DNA of 40,013 nt, taken from contig VBLC01000067.1 in the NCBI GenBank assembly GCA_005879315.1, forward strand, positions 1 through 40,013, read 5' to 3'. Every line of letters starts with the position of its first letter. Position 1 is the stretch's first letter. This document shows, piece by piece, positions 22,024-30,634 of this stretch. The position numbers and the translations under genes were made by a program. Below the pieces are notes generated by a model. It made no database searches. It had not been told where the DNA came from and worked only from the letters and a program-made list of their open reading frames with translations. The DNA comes from Deltaproteobacteria bacterium (lineage in GTDB: Bacteria; Myxococcota; Myxococcia; Myxococcales; 40CM-4-68-19).

Positions 22024-23540
22024 GGGACTTTTTCGTACAGCGCCCAGTTCCCCTGCTGCGCCAGCGGCCGCCAGCGCGGCCCGCTCTGGCGAAGCTGGGG
22101 TGGCTCGAAGTTAGCGCGCACGAGGACGTAGTCGTAATAGACGCCGTCGATGTCGTTGCGGAAGAGGCCCGCGTGCCATTCCCAGCCGGCAGGATGCGGC
22201 GGCGGCGCGCGCTCGGGCCGGTAGCGCAGCGGCGACTGCGGCAGCTCCGCGAAGGAAAACGAAGCGACGCCGCCCATGCGCGCCCGGTAGTACGCCTGGA
22301 AGTGAATGAAGGGGCTGAACTTCGCGTAACGCGAGTTCTGCTCGAAGATCATCCCGATCAGCCGCTCTCCCGGCTGCGCGTGCGCCAGCACTTCATCGAA
22401 GGGGCCTGCTTCGCGATCGAAAGCGCGGATGTTGACCACTGCGCTGCCTGCGGCGAAGAGGGCCGCGGCGGCGACGAGCAAGAGCGGCGCGGCTCCGCGA
22501 AGACCCGGCGCCGGCCGCAAGAGCGCCGGAGCCAAAAGCGCGAACACCAGCGCGTAGCGCTCGTTGAGCTGCCAGAGCCATCCCACCGAGACGGGAAAGG
22601 CGAAGTAGAGCAATGCCGCCAGCGCCGCCCAGGCCGCGACGAGGCCGCGCTTCCAGGGATCGCTCTCGGGCTCGCGCCCCTGCGGCCAGGCGAGGAGCGC
22701 CGCGGCGGCGAGCAGCGCGAGCAGGCACCACTCGTCCTCCGCCCCGCGCCAGATGTCGAGCAAGGCATCGGGGATGTTGCGCAGCGAGACCGCCGGGTCT
22801 TCGAACGCGACCGCCATCGGCTGCCGCCAGCCCACCGCCTGCGGATGGACGACCGGGCTGGTCCAGAGCCAGAGGAGGCTGAGCACCGCGACCGGGGCTG
22901 CCCAAGAGAGCCGCCGCGGCCACTCGCGCAGTGGAGGGACGCGGGGCAATGCCAAGGACGCGATGGCGGCGGCCGGTGCGAAGAAGATGAAGGCCGAGAG
23001 GTGCAGGTAGAAGAGCGCCACCGCCGCAGCCGCCAGCATCCAGAGCGTGCGCGGCCGGGGAGCTTCGGCTTGCCGCACGGCGAGCGAGAGGCCCCAGAGC
23101 ACGAGCGGCATCGCCGCCAGGTAGTTGAAGAAGCCGATGAGCAGCGCCTGGCTCCAGAAGAGGGTGCAGGCAAACAGCGCGAGACGCTCGTCGGCGCGCA
23201 TCGCCCGGAGGAGCGCGCGCAGCGAGTGGGGAAAGGCGACGGCGGTGAGCGAGAGCAGGATCAGATTCGCGCGCTCGGCCGTAGCGAAGGGAAAGGCGAG
23301 CGCCGCTCCAGCCAGGTAGTAGAGCAGGTACTGCGTTTGCCCGAGCGCGAGCGTGAAGTACTCCTGCGATTTCCAGATCGGGTCAAACCAGTGCCGCAGC
23401 GTTCCGATCGCCGCCGCGTGCTGGGGCAGATCGGTGAAGGGCAGGTGGGCCGCGCTCCAGAGCGGCAGGACCGTCGCGGCGGCGCAGATGCGGAGCAGCC
23501 ACTTCCACAGCGGGTGCGCCGCGTCGGTCCAGGAGAGCAA
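22017..23540 (-). CDS. Polytopic membrane protein, possible GT-C-type glycosyltransferase
   Basis: This 507-residue protein has about ten to twelve hydrophobic helices in its first 370 residues and a soluble C-terminal domain of about 130 residues. Near the N-terminus, after the first helix, is the acidic loop P-F-T-D-L-P-Q-H. Such an Asp in the first extracytoplasmic loop is typical of GT-C lipid-linked sugar transferases. The C-terminal part has Y-Y-R-A-R and Y-D-Y-V-L-V-R-A-N-F, and ends in W-A-L-Y-E-K-V. The glycosyltransferase idea is inference. The start is TTG 23540 with no obvious ribosome-binding site. It is divergent from the transhydrogenase gene with only 27 bases between, and overlaps the PilZ gene end. 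Confidence 0.65.
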   Translation of the reverse strand: MLSWTDAAHPLWKWLLRICAAATVLPLWSAAHLPFTDLPQHAAAIGTLRHWFDPIWKSQEYFTLALGQTQYLLYYLAGAALAFPFATAERANLILLSLTAVAFPHSLRALLRAMRADERLALFACTLFWSQALLIGFFNYLAAMPLVLWGLSLAVRQAEAPRPRTLWMLAAAAVALFYLHLSAFIFFAPAAAIASLALPRVPPLREWPRRLSWAAPVAVLSLLWLWTSPVVHPQAVGWRQPMAVAFEDPAVSLRNIPDALLDIWRGAEDEWCLLALLAAAALLAWPQGREPESDPWKRGLVAAWAALAALLYFAFPVSVGWLWQLNERYALVFALLAPALLRPAPGLRGAAPLLLVAAAALFAAGSAVVNIRAFDREAGPFDEVLAHAQPGERLIGMIFEQNSRYAKFSPFIHFQAYYRARMGGVASFSFAELPQSPLRYRPERAPPPHPAGWEWHAGLFRNDIDGVYYDYVLVRANFEPPQLRQSGPRWRPLAQQGNWALYEKVPQ

Positions 23541-23547
23541 GCCGCGC

Positions 23548-23557
23548 TACTGTAGTA
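23548..23557. promoter_or_regulatory. Short inverted repeat in a 27-base divergent spacer
   Basis: TACT-GT-AGTA forms a ten-base inverted repeat in the middle of the spacer between the transhydrogenase and membrane-protein genes. It could be a shared operator or part of overlapping -10 elements. It is short enough to be chance. Confidence 0.25.
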
Positions 23558-23567
23558 CGTTCGCGCC

Positions 23568-24968
23568 ATGGCCCGTTACGATCTGGTGGTCATCGGCAGC
23601 GGCCCGGCCGGAGAGAAGGGCGCTGCGCAGGCGGCCTGGTCCGGCAAGCGGGTGGCGATGGTGGAGAAGCGAGCGCCGCACCTGGGCGGCGCCTGCACCA
23701 ACACCGGCACGCTGCCCTCCAAGACGCTGCGCGAGAGCGCGCTGGCGCTGACCGGAATGACCTCGCGCGGCCTCGAGGCGGCCGTGCTGGCGCTGCCGCG
23801 ACCGTTCGCGGCGGCGACGTTGATGTTCCGCGAGCATCTCGTCGTCTCGGAGGAGCGAGCGCGCATTTGGCGCAACATGGAGCGGCACGGCGTGGAGATG
23901 TTCGCCGGCAGCGCCAGCTTCGTGGACCCGCACACGGTGCGCATCGCCGAGACCGGCCAGACGATCCCGGCCGATTTCTTCCTCATCGCCACCGGCTCGC
24001 GGCCGCACCGGCCGTCGTGGGTCCCTTTCGAGGAGCCGGAGATCTACGACTCCGACGAGATCCTCGAGATCGAGACCATCCCCGAGTCGATGATCGTGAT
24101 GGGCTCCGGCGTCATCGCCGCCGAGTACGCCTGCATCTTCGCCGCCCTGGGGACGAAGGTGATCTTGCTCGACGGCCGCGACCGGCTCCTCTCCTTTCTC
24201 GACGAGGAGCTGGGCGATCGCTTCACCACCGAGCTGGAACGGCTCGGGCTCTGGCTGCGTCTCGGCGACGCGCCCGCGCAATGCTCGCTCGATCCGCAGA
24301 CGCGCGTCTGCACGGTGGTCACCGAGAAAGGACGGGTGGAGACGGCGGCGGCGGTGCTGGGCGCGGCGGGGCGGAGCGGCAACACCAGCGGTCTCGGTCT
24401 CGAAGCGCTCGGCGTCATCCCCGACAAGCGCGGCAATCTTCCCGTCAACGAGCATTTCCAGACCGCGCAGCCGCACATCTACGCGGCAGGCGACGTGGTG
24501 GGATTTCCCGGCCTCGCCTCGACCAGCATGGAGCAAGGCCGGGTGGCGATGTGCCACGCTTTCCAGATCGCCTACAAGACTCGCGTCAATCCGCTCTTCC
24601 CCTACGGCATCTACACCATCCCCGAGATCAGCTACGTCGGCCCGACCGAAGAGGAGCTGAAGGGGAAGGGCGTCGACTACCTCGCCGGCCGGGCGCTGAT
24701 GCGCGAGAACGCGCGCGGCGAGATCCTCGGCGCGGAGAGTGGATTCTTGAAGCTCCTCTTCGCGCCCGACAAGAAGCTGCTCGCGGTCCACGCGTTGGGC
24801 CCGAGCGCCACCGAGCTGATCCACATCGGCGTCATCGCGCTGCTCAAAGAAGCGACCATCGATCTCTTCATCGACGCCGTCTTCAATTACCCGACGTTGT
24901 CGGAGCTCTACAAATACGCGGCCTATGACGGGCTGGGAGCGCTGGCCCGCCGCGGCAAGGGAGCCTGA
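23568..24968 (+). CDS. sthA: Soluble pyridine nucleotide transhydrogenase-like flavoprotein
   Basis: SthA/UdhA transfers hydride between NADPH and NAD+ using FAD. The 466-residue protein has the FAD Rossmann motif G10-S-G12-P-A-G15, the motif G-G-A-C43-T-N-T-G-T48-L-P-S-K, and the NAD(P) motif M-G-S-G-V-I-A-A-E (about 178-186). It also has A-A-G-D-V-V-G and a disulfide-reductase dimerisation domain. In lipoamide dehydrogenase the loop is Cys-x4-Cys. Here the second Cys is Thr48, so there is no redox disulfide, which is the mark of SthA. It is immediately followed, with no spacer, by a lipoprotein gene. A poor ribosome-binding site and close divergent neighbour leave the start slightly uncertain. 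Confidence 0.9.
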   Translation: MARYDLVVIGSGPAGEKGAAQAAWSGKRVAMVEKRAPHLGGACTNTGTLPSKTLRESALALTGMTSRGLEAAVLALPRPFAAATLMFREHLVVSEERARIWRNMERHGVEMFAGSASFVDPHTVRIAETGQTIPADFFLIATGSRPHRPSWVPFEEPEIYDSDEILEIETIPESMIVMGSGVIAAEYACIFAALGTKVILLDGRDRLLSFLDEELGDRFTTELERLGLWLRLGDAPAQCSLDPQTRVCTVVTEKGRVETAAAVLGAAGRSGNTSGLGLEALGVIPDKRGNLPVNEHFQTAQPHIYAAGDVVGFPGLASTSMEQGRVAMCHAFQIAYKTRVNPLFPYGIYTIPEISYVGPTEEELKGKGVDYLAGRALMRENARGEILGAESGFLKLLFAPDKKLLAVHALGPSATELIHIGVIALLKEATIDLFIDAVFNYPTLSELYKYAAYDGLGALARRGKGA

Positions 24969-25262
24969 ATGCGCGGCGCCTCGATCGTCCTCTTGTTCGC
25001 CTGCAGCGGATCGCCGCCACCTTCCTTCGTCCTGCCGCGCAACGTGGAGGACCTGCGCGCGCGCCTGCTCGCCGGCATTCCCGAAGGACGCGAGATCGGG
25101 GGCGCCCGCTCCTGGATGCGCGAGCATGGCTTCGCCTGCGAGCCGCCGCTGCCTTCGGCCACCGACGCGCACGCCTCGGTTTGCAAGGTGGCGGGGAAGA
25201 CCTGGACGGTCGTCCTGATCGAAAAGAATGGCCGCCTCCAGGACGTGCAGGCGCGGCCGTAG
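24969..25262 (+). CDS. Small predicted lipoprotein
   Basis: This 97-residue protein has a short signal ending L-L-F-A-C12, a plausible lipobox, followed by a Ser/Pro linker. The mature part has a helix beginning V-E-D-L-R-A-R-L-L-A-G-I, then G-R-E-I-G-G-A-R-S-W-M-R-E-H-G-F, and ends in beta strands around W-T-V-V-L-I-E-K. Two cysteines (in F-A-C-E and V-C-K) may form a disulfide. No function is recognised. Its ATG directly follows the transhydrogenase stop, and its stop touches the convergent glutamate dehydrogenase stop. Confidence 0.6.
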   Translation: MRGASIVLLFACSGSPPPSFVLPRNVEDLRARLLAGIPEGREIGGARSWMREHGFACEPPLPSATDAHASVCKVAGKTWTVVLIEKNGRLQDVQARP

Positions 25263-26798
25263 CTACTGCGAGAAGCCTTCCAGCTGGTAATGGGCCTCGA
25301 TGCGCTTGAGGGCCAGCACCATCGCCGCCGTGCGCATGTCGATCTCCTTGCCGATGCAGTAGCGCACGCTGTTGTGGGTCGCGGTGCGGCGCGGCGTGTT
25401 CCGCGAGATGTCGCGGATGATCCGGTAGTTCGACTTGATCGCCTGCTCCAGCCGCCCGTTCACTTCCGTCTCGCTCCAGTGCTCCATGCGCTTGTTCTGG
25501 ATCCACTCGTAATAGCTCACCGTCACGCCGCCGGCGTTGCCGATGATGTCGGGGATCATCTCGATGCCGCGCTTGGCGAGCACGCGGTCGCCCTCGGGAG
25601 TGGTCGGGCCGTTGGCGCCCTCGGCGACGAGCCGGCACTTGAGCCGCTCGGCGACCGGGCCGGTGATCTCGCCGCCGAGCGCGGCGGGAATGCAGAGGTC
25701 GCAGGCGACGTCCCAGAGATCCGTCTTGGAGATCTGCTGCGCCTTCGGGTAGCCGGCCACCGTGCGCCGGAGGTTCGAAGGATTGTCGTAGACGTAGGCG
25801 GTCAGGTCCTGCACGTCGAGGCCGGTCGGGCTGTAGATGGTGCCGCCCGCGTCGTTGACGGCGAGGAACTTCGCCCCCAGGCCGCAGAGGATCTCCGCCG
25901 TGTTCGACCCGACGTTGCCGAAACCTTGCAGGATGAAGGTCGAGCCGGCGGGCGTCGTCCCCCGGTCGGCGAACCATTCCTGGATACAGTAGGCGAGGCC
26001 CTGACCGGTGGCGCGCACGCGGCCTTCGGAGCCGCCGATGCGCGTGTCCTTCCCGGTGACGACGCCGCGCAGGCGGTGCCGCTCGCGCTCGCCGTCGGTG
26101 TACTGCCGCAAGAGAAGCCCCATGATGGCGGCGTCCGTGCCGACGTCGGGCGCAGGGATGTCGAGGTCGGGCCCGATGAGCGGCTTGAGCCGATACATGT
26201 AGCGCAGCGTGAGCGCCTCCAGCTCCTCGCTGGAAAGGCTGCGCGGGTCGACCTTGATGCCGCCCTTGCCGCCGCCGAAGGGCACGTCGGCGATGGCCGT
26301 CTTCCAGGTCATCTCGGCGGCGAGCACCTTGAAGAGGTCCAGCGAGACATCCTGGTGGAAGCGGATGCCGCCCTTGTACGGCCCGCGCGCCTGGTTGTGC
26401 TGCACGCGATACGCCTTGAAGCGCTCGGGCCGGCCGGGCACGACTTTGTAGAGCCCCTTGCCCTTGAGCCGCAGCACCCCGCCGCGCATCTGTGCGGTCG
26501 CATTGATCAGCGCGCGCCGCTTGAAGACGAAGCTCCCGTCGAGCAGCGGCTCGAGCCCGTCAGGCAAGAGCTCGCTCTCTTGCAGGTCGCTGAACTTCTG
26601 CTGCTCCGCCTGCGGCAGAGGCGAGAGCCGCGTGTGCAGCTTCACGGTGACGTAGAAGATGTGCTCGTAGTCCGGCTCTTCCAGCTCCATGCGCACGCGG
26701 CGGTCGAGGCCGATCAGATCGGCGGCGCGATGGAAGACCTCCATCGCCTCGGTGTAGACGGTCGGGCGCTTGAGCTCGGCAGTCGGTCGCGAAATCAC
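25263..26798 (-). CDS. Glu/Leu/Phe/Val dehydrogenase (glutamate dehydrogenase-like)
   Basis: The enzyme interconverts glutamate with 2-oxoglutarate and ammonia, or a related branched or aromatic amino acid, using NAD(P). The 511-residue protein has the substrate-binding K-G-G-I-R-F-H (142-148) and catalytic P-F-G-G-G-K178-G-G. It also has P-A-P-D-V-G-T-D and the dinucleotide motif G292-F-G-N-V-G297. It is about 90 residues longer than a standard hexameric enzyme because of an N-terminal extension that has no recognised domain. GTG 26798 follows GGAGG by five bases. With hutUI in the window, glutamate from histidine could feed this enzyme, but they are not one operon. A cytochrome c gene lies 66 bases upstream on the same strand. 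Confidence 0.92.
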   Translation of the reverse strand: MISRPTAELKRPTVYTEAMEVFHRAADLIGLDRRVRMELEEPDYEHIFYVTVKLHTRLSPLPQAEQQKFSDLQESELLPDGLEPLLDGSFVFKRRALINATAQMRGGVLRLKGKGLYKVVPGRPERFKAYRVQHNQARGPYKGGIRFHQDVSLDLFKVLAAEMTWKTAIADVPFGGGKGGIKVDPRSLSSEELEALTLRYMYRLKPLIGPDLDIPAPDVGTDAAIMGLLLRQYTDGERERHRLRGVVTGKDTRIGGSEGRVRATGQGLAYCIQEWFADRGTTPAGSTFILQGFGNVGSNTAEILCGLGAKFLAVNDAGGTIYSPTGLDVQDLTAYVYDNPSNLRRTVAGYPKAQQISKTDLWDVACDLCIPAALGGEITGPVAERLKCRLVAEGANGPTTPEGDRVLAKRGIEMIPDIIGNAGGVTVSYYEWIQNKRMEHWSETEVNGRLEQAIKSNYRIIRDISRNTPRRTATHNSVRYCIGKEIDMRTAAMVLALKRIEAHYQLEGFSQ

Positions 26799-26864
26799 CT
26801 GTCCTCCAGCGGAACGGGGCGCGCTTCATACGGTCGGAGGCGCGGCCTGTCAATGTGCATCGCG

Positions 26865-27194
26865 TCAGCTCTTCTTGCCGAAGGCGCGCACGTAAAGGAA
26901 GAGCGTCTCCCTTTGCTCGGGCGTGAGCTTGTCCTTGAAGCCTTTCATCTTCGTCTTGCGAACGCCGTTGGCGATGGCGTCCCGGATCTCGTCGTCGCGG
27001 GTGTGCTTCTGGTACCTGGCCGAAGTGAAGTTCGGGGTCTTGTACTCGCGCCCCTTCTTCGTCTTTCCTCTTCCGTCGGCGCCATGGCAGAGCGAGCAGC
27101 GCTTCTCGAAGAGCTCGGCGACGTCGGGTTGGGGAGCGATGGGCGCGGGCGAGGGCGTCTGCGCCAGGAGCGTTGCCAGGGCGAGGGCGATCAC
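26865..27194 (-). CDS. Small exported c-type cytochrome
   Basis: This 109-residue protein has an N-terminal hydrophobic signal (1-11), a Pro/Ala linker and one class-I cytochrome c domain. The haem-binding motif is C33-S-L-C36-H37, and M83 in K-M-K-G-F is the likely distal ligand. It is predicted to carry electrons outside the cytoplasmic membrane. The start is GTG 27194; a nearby ATG opens only a three-codon frame. It precedes glutamate dehydrogenase on the same strand, but no oxidase or reductase partner is seen. Confidence 0.85.
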   Translation of the reverse strand: MIALALATLLAQTPSPAPIAPQPDVAELFEKRCSLCHGADGRGKTKKGREYKTPNFTSARYQKHTRDDEIRDAIANGVRKTKMKGFKDKLTPEQRETLFLYVRAFGKKS

Positions 27195-27217
27195 GGCCGC
27201 ATGGTAATCGGAAATGC

Positions 27218-29248
27218 TCAGTCTGCGTAGCGGCGCAGCGTCCGCTCGACCTCGTCGCGGAGCGCCTGCCGCGCTTCTTCCGGGGCGACGATCTCGGCCT
27301 CGCCCGCCAAGGACATCGCCAGCGAGACCGCATAGGAGCTGCCCGCCGCCTCGATGAAGGCGTCGGCGCGACCGTCTTCCAGCTGCCGCGCGCGGTAGCG
27401 CGCCATCGCCCAGGTGGCGGCCGCCGCGGAGAAGCGCAACACCGTGGGCTGCTCGCTCCCGCTGGGGAAGTAGAGCTGCTCGCGCTGGAAGCGGGCCTCG
27501 TCGATCGGGCCCAGATCGGCGAAGGTCGCGCCCGTCTCGCGCACCCCGAGGATGCGGTCGACGCGGAAGATACGCTCGGCGTTCTTGCCTTTGTCGTGGC
27601 CGATCACGTACCAGCGCCCGCGGTGGTCGATGATCGCCTGCGGGTCCAGCGTCCGCTCCTCCGGCGAGCCGCGGTCGTACTCGAGCACCACTTCGCGCCG
27701 CTCTTCGGCAGCCTTGCGCAGCTGCGCGAGGATTCCCGCTGCGCCGCGCGGAGCAGGAGTGGCCGCCGCCACGCGGCGGGCGAGCGCCGCGTAGAGCTGG
27801 CGCGCGGCGGGAGTGAGCTTCTCGGTGAGCTTGGTGAGCGCGGCCACGACGGCGGGATCTGCCGGCGCGACTTCCTCGGCGGCTGCGGCGAGCGCGAGCG
27901 CCTCCACCGCCGTCAGCTGCGGCGGCCGCGAGAACGACTGGTCGAGCGCGACGGTCACCCGCCCGCGCTCGTCGACGCTGATGTCGATGAGGTCGTCGGG
28001 CGAGAAGGGCGGCCGGCCCACCAGGCCGAGGAACTCGATGTCGGAGCGCAGTTGCGCGGTGTCGAATCCCAGCTCGCGCGCCAGCTCCTCGAGAGAGATG
28101 CCGGGCCGCTTGCGCGCGGCGGGGACGACGAGGAGCAGGCGGCGGAGGCGGTCGTGCTGATGCTCATGCTCATGCTCGTGCTCGTTTTCGTGCTCGTTCT
28201 CGTGCTCGATGCGGTGTTCGACCGACGGCATTGGAGCAGGCGGGGGCGAGGGCGTTTGTGCCAGCTTCAGCGAAAGCAAGGTCAGGGCTCTGACGATGCG
28301 CGCGCGGGCCGACGCGGGGCTCTCGATCCAGACCCGCTCCCCATACGACAGCACCGTGGGCAACAGACCATCGAGGAAGGTGACGGAGAGCTTTCCCGAG
28401 GGCGCATCGAAGACCCGCTCGGCGAGCAGCTCGCTGCCGGGTGCGAAGCGGAGCGTCACTTCCTCGGCCGCGCGGGTGAGCCACTGCCAGGGCCTCCTGC
28501 CCGCGGCCGCGCCGGCGTCGAAGCCTTTGGGGATCTCGAAGTCGGAAGTGTTGGGCTTCTGCTCGTTGACCTGCAGGGACTCGATCCGGTCGACGACGAA
28601 GACGCGCTCCGCCTTGCGCAGGTGGCAGTAGCCGACCAGCCGCCACGAGCCGCCGCGGAAGGCGAGGCCGTAGGGATCGACGTCGCGCTCGGTGCGCTCG
28701 CCCGGCTTTCCCTCGAGCGACGGCGGCGCCTGGTAGACGAGATGGACGCGCTTTCGCCGCGCCACCGCATCGCCCAGCGCGCGCAGCGATCCCTTGCGGT
28801 CGGGATCGCCGGGCCGCACGATGAAGAGGCGCCGCGCCGCCGCATTTCCCACTGCGGCGGGGGCGCTGCCCGCGAGCGAGATCTTGCGCAGGGCAAATCT
28901 GAGATCCTGCGCGAAGGGGAAATCGCGCGTGGCCAGCGCGGCCGCTCCCGCCGCGTAGAGAGCCGCCGTCTCTTCGGCCAGGAGCTTCGGGTCGGGAAGG
29001 AAGAAGGCCTTGCGGTCGATCCGATACCCGCCCAGCTCGCGCTCCTCGAGCTTGCGCGGCTCGAAGTATTCGACGGGCACGCCCAGCTGCAGGAGCTCCG
29101 CCTTGTCGCGCTCCAGCTTTCGCTCGGCCGAGGCGCGCGCGCCGCCGTACTCCTCGGGAAAGAGCTCGCGCAGCTCGGCGAAAGAGATCGGCTCGCTCGC
29201 ATCGAGGAGGAGCGCGACCAGGTCGAGCAGGCGCTCCGTGCGATCCAC
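27218..29248 (-). CDS. Fused double-WYL transcriptional regulator (PafBC-like)
   Basis: A single 676-residue chain contains two HTH-WYL units in tandem. Unit one has an N-terminal winged helix (about 3-62) and a WYL domain with W202-R-L-V-G-Y and R-V-F-V-V-D-R-I (215-222). Unit two has another winged-helix-like region (about 367-412) and a WYL domain with W546-Y-V-I-G-H and R-I-F-R-V-D-R-I (559-566). WYL domains sense ligands such as single-stranded DNA or nucleotides. Actinobacterial PafB and PafC form a pair that activates DNA-damage genes, and this fusion resembles that pair. A His/Glu-rich linker (about 345-366) joins the units. GTG 29248 is three bases from the upstream gene's stop, so translation is probably coupled. 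The signal and targets are unknown. Confidence 0.85.
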   Translation of the reverse strand: MDRTERLLDLVALLLDASEPISFAELRELFPEEYGGARASAERKLERDKAELLQLGVPVEYFEPRKLEERELGGYRIDRKAFFLPDPKLLAEETAALYAAGAAALATRDFPFAQDLRFALRKISLAGSAPAAVGNAAARRLFIVRPGDPDRKGSLRALGDAVARRKRVHLVYQAPPSLEGKPGERTERDVDPYGLAFRGGSWRLVGYCHLRKAERVFVVDRIESLQVNEQKPNTSDFEIPKGFDAGAAAGRRPWQWLTRAAEEVTLRFAPGSELLAERVFDAPSGKLSVTFLDGLLPTVLSYGERVWIESPASARARIVRALTLLSLKLAQTPSPPPAPMPSVEHRIEHENEHENEHEHEHEHQHDRLRRLLLVVPAARKRPGISLEELARELGFDTAQLRSDIEFLGLVGRPPFSPDDLIDISVDERGRVTVALDQSFSRPPQLTAVEALALAAAAEEVAPADPAVVAALTKLTEKLTPAARQLYAALARRVAAATPAPRGAAGILAQLRKAAEERREVVLEYDRGSPEERTLDPQAIIDHRGRWYVIGHDKGKNAERIFRVDRILGVRETGATFADLGPIDEARFQREQLYFPSGSEQPTVLRFSAAAATWAMARYRARQLEDGRADAFIEAAGSSYAVSLAMSLAGEAEIVAPEEARQALRDEVERTLRRYAD
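28153..28216 (-). repeat. Hexanucleotide-type tract encoding a (His-Glu/Asn-Glu)n linker
   Basis: Repeated GAGCAC/GAGCAT/GAGAAC units on the coding strand encode alternating Glu-His and Glu-Asn residues between the two WYL modules. The unit length is six bases, so copy-number change would keep the frame. It shares ten bases with the tract at 2636-2669. Confidence 0.7.
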
Positions 29249-29250
29249 TT

Positions 29251-29484
29251 CTAGCTGACCGCTGCCTTCGGCGTGCCTTCCGCCTCCAGCGTCCACTGGA
29301 TGGCGGCGACGTTGTCGCCGGGGATCTCCACGCGCTTGCCGGCGAGGGGCCCGTCCTCGGTGCCGATGACGAAGTAGCTGTCTCCCTCTTTGTCGATCCG
29401 CTGGATGCCCGGTCCGATCTGGATGACGGTGATGTTGGGATGGACTGGAAAGCGCAGGTAGAGGATCTCGATCGACGCGGCCAA
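29251..29484 (-). CDS. Small conserved-looking protein, unknown function
   Basis: This 77-residue protein is not recognised. It reads as a compact beta-rich fold: I-E-I-L-Y-L-R-F-P, then I-T-V-I-Q-I-G-P-G-I-Q-R-I, then Y-F-V-I-G-T-E-D, and finally E-I-P-G-D-N-V-A-A-I-Q-W. There is no signal peptide. TTG 29484 follows GGAGGGG at a good distance. Its stop lies two bases before the start of the double-WYL regulator, so the two are almost certainly co-transcribed and it may be functionally linked. Confidence 0.6.
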   Translation of the reverse strand: MAASIEILYLRFPVHPNITVIQIGPGIQRIDKEGDSYFVIGTEDGPLAGKRVEIPGDNVAAIQWTLEAEGTPKAAVS

Positions 29485-29561
29485 ACGCCCCTCCTTCGCC
29501 TACCGGCACGTCGTACCCTTGGGCCGTGTCAGGGTCAAGCGCGGCTGTTAGAGTAGGGAGC

Positions 29562-29831
29562 ATGGCGTTCCTCGTCGCGCTGCTGCTCGCATCCGCCGAT
29601 GCTTTTCCGCTGGAAGTGGGCGTGGGCAAGTCGGTGGCGATCTGCAAGACCGGCACGATTCTCTGCCCCGCCGGCAACGCCATCTGCGACGACGACTCCA
29701 CCGTGGCGGTCGAGAGCTCGGCGGACGGCATCGTCTTCCGCGGACTGAAGCCGGGAACGACGATCTGCTCCGCGGCGAGCGGCGGCGGCGCCGGCTTGCG
29801 CAGCGTCTACAAAGTCACGGTCGTGAAATAG
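29562..29831 (+). CDS. Small exported protein with pilus-N/Ig-like domain
   Basis: From ATG 29562, which follows TAGGGAG, the protein has 89 residues: a signal peptide (A-F-L-V-A-L-L-L-A-S-A-D-A) and a short beta domain. The pattern L-E-V-G-V-G-K-S-V-A-I, then V-F-R-G-L-K-P-G-T-T-I, then Y-K-V-T-V is characteristic of the N-terminal domain of secretin/pilus proteins (CpaC-type) and related Ig-like domains. Four cysteines probably form disulfides. No secretin follows, so it is a free-standing domain. Its last 17 bases overlap the convergent hydrolase gene. Confidence 0.6.
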   Translation: MAFLVALLLASADAFPLEVGVGKSVAICKTGTILCPAGNAICDDDSTVAVESSADGIVFRGLKPGTTICSAASGGGAGLRSVYKVTVVK

Positions 29832-30630
29832 GCGCGCGCAAGCGGACTTGCAGGTGCGCCGTCAAGAGCGGCATGACCCTGTCCGGCTTCTCGAGAAAGG
29901 GCAGGTGCCCGGCGGCGATGACTTCCAGGCGCGCGTTTGGGACCGCCGCGGCGATCTTCTCCATCTCCGCGAGCGGCATCAGCTGGTCCTCTTCGCCGGC
30001 GATGACCAGCGTCGGCGCCCTCCACTTGGGCAGGTCGGGCGTCGAGTCGGGCCGCAGGGCCATGCCGCGGAGCGCGTCGGCGATGCCCTGCGCGGTGGCG
30101 AGCCTGGTCAGATCCTCCACCCGCCGGCGGACGTCGGCGGGCGGCTTCGGCGAGAGGAGTTTCGTCACCATCTCGCTGGTGACCGCCTCCGGTCCCCGCT
30201 CGAGCGCGAGCTGCGCCTGCTGCTCGCGCTTCTTCTTTGCCTCCTCGGTGTCGGCGCTGGCCTTGGTCGCGATCAGCGCCACGCTGGCGACGCGCTCGGG
30301 AAAACGGCGGACGAAGGCCATCACCGCGTAGCCGCCCATCGAGCAGCCCACCAGCGAGGCGCGCTTCGCACCGAGCGTATCGAGGGCGCAGGCGCCGAGC
30401 TCCGCCAGGTGATCCATCGTCAGCGGCCGGCCCAGAGGAGGCGTACCGCCGAATCCGGGCGCATCGAAAGCGGCGGCGCAGAGTCCCGCCGCGGCGCAGG
30501 CGGCGAGCACGTCGGCCCAGACGTCGGCGTGCAGGGGGAATGGATGGAAGAAGAGCGCCGCCGGCGCGCCCAGCGAGCCTTCTACCCGCAGGAGGGCAGG
30601 GCGGCCGTCGTGAAGCAGCGCGAGGTGCAT
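29815..30630 (-). CDS. Alpha/beta-fold hydrolase
   Basis: This 271-residue cytoplasmic protein has a standard alpha/beta hydrolase triad: S97 in the nucleophile elbow G-C-S-M-G-G, D215 in G-E-E-D-Q-L-M-P, and H242 in A-G-H-L-P-F-L-E-K-P. The oxyanion loop is H-P-F-P at 29-32. A helical cap with K-K-K-R-E-Q-Q lies at about 125-185. It resembles small esterases or carboxyl-ester hydrolases; the substrate cannot be predicted. It follows the cupredoxin-like gene by four bases, so they probably share an mRNA. Confidence 0.85.
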   Translation of the reverse strand: MHLALLHDGRPALLRVEGSLGAPAALFFHPFPLHADVWADVLAACAAAGLCAAAFDAPGFGGTPPLGRPLTMDHLAELGACALDTLGAKRASLVGCSMGGYAVMAFVRRFPERVASVALIATKASADTEEAKKKREQQAQLALERGPEAVTSEMVTKLLSPKPPADVRRRVEDLTRLATAQGIADALRGMALRPDSTPDLPKWRAPTLVIAGEEDQLMPLAEMEKIAAAVPNARLEVIAAGHLPFLEKPDRVMPLLTAHLQVRLRAPISRP

Positions 30631-30634
30631 ATGC

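Noticed and set aside
23568-24968. Dihydrolipoamide dehydrogenase
   Set aside because: The second redox Cys is Thr48, which fits SthA, and no 2-oxoacid dehydrogenase genes are nearby.
28153-28216. CRISPR-like repeat array
   Set aside because: Units are six bases with no spacers and lie inside a coding frame; this is a simple-sequence tract.
27218-29248. Two separate WYL genes instead of one fusion
   Set aside because: No stop codon or frame change separates the units; the frame stays open through the linker. A start inside the linker (Met340) is possible but not required.
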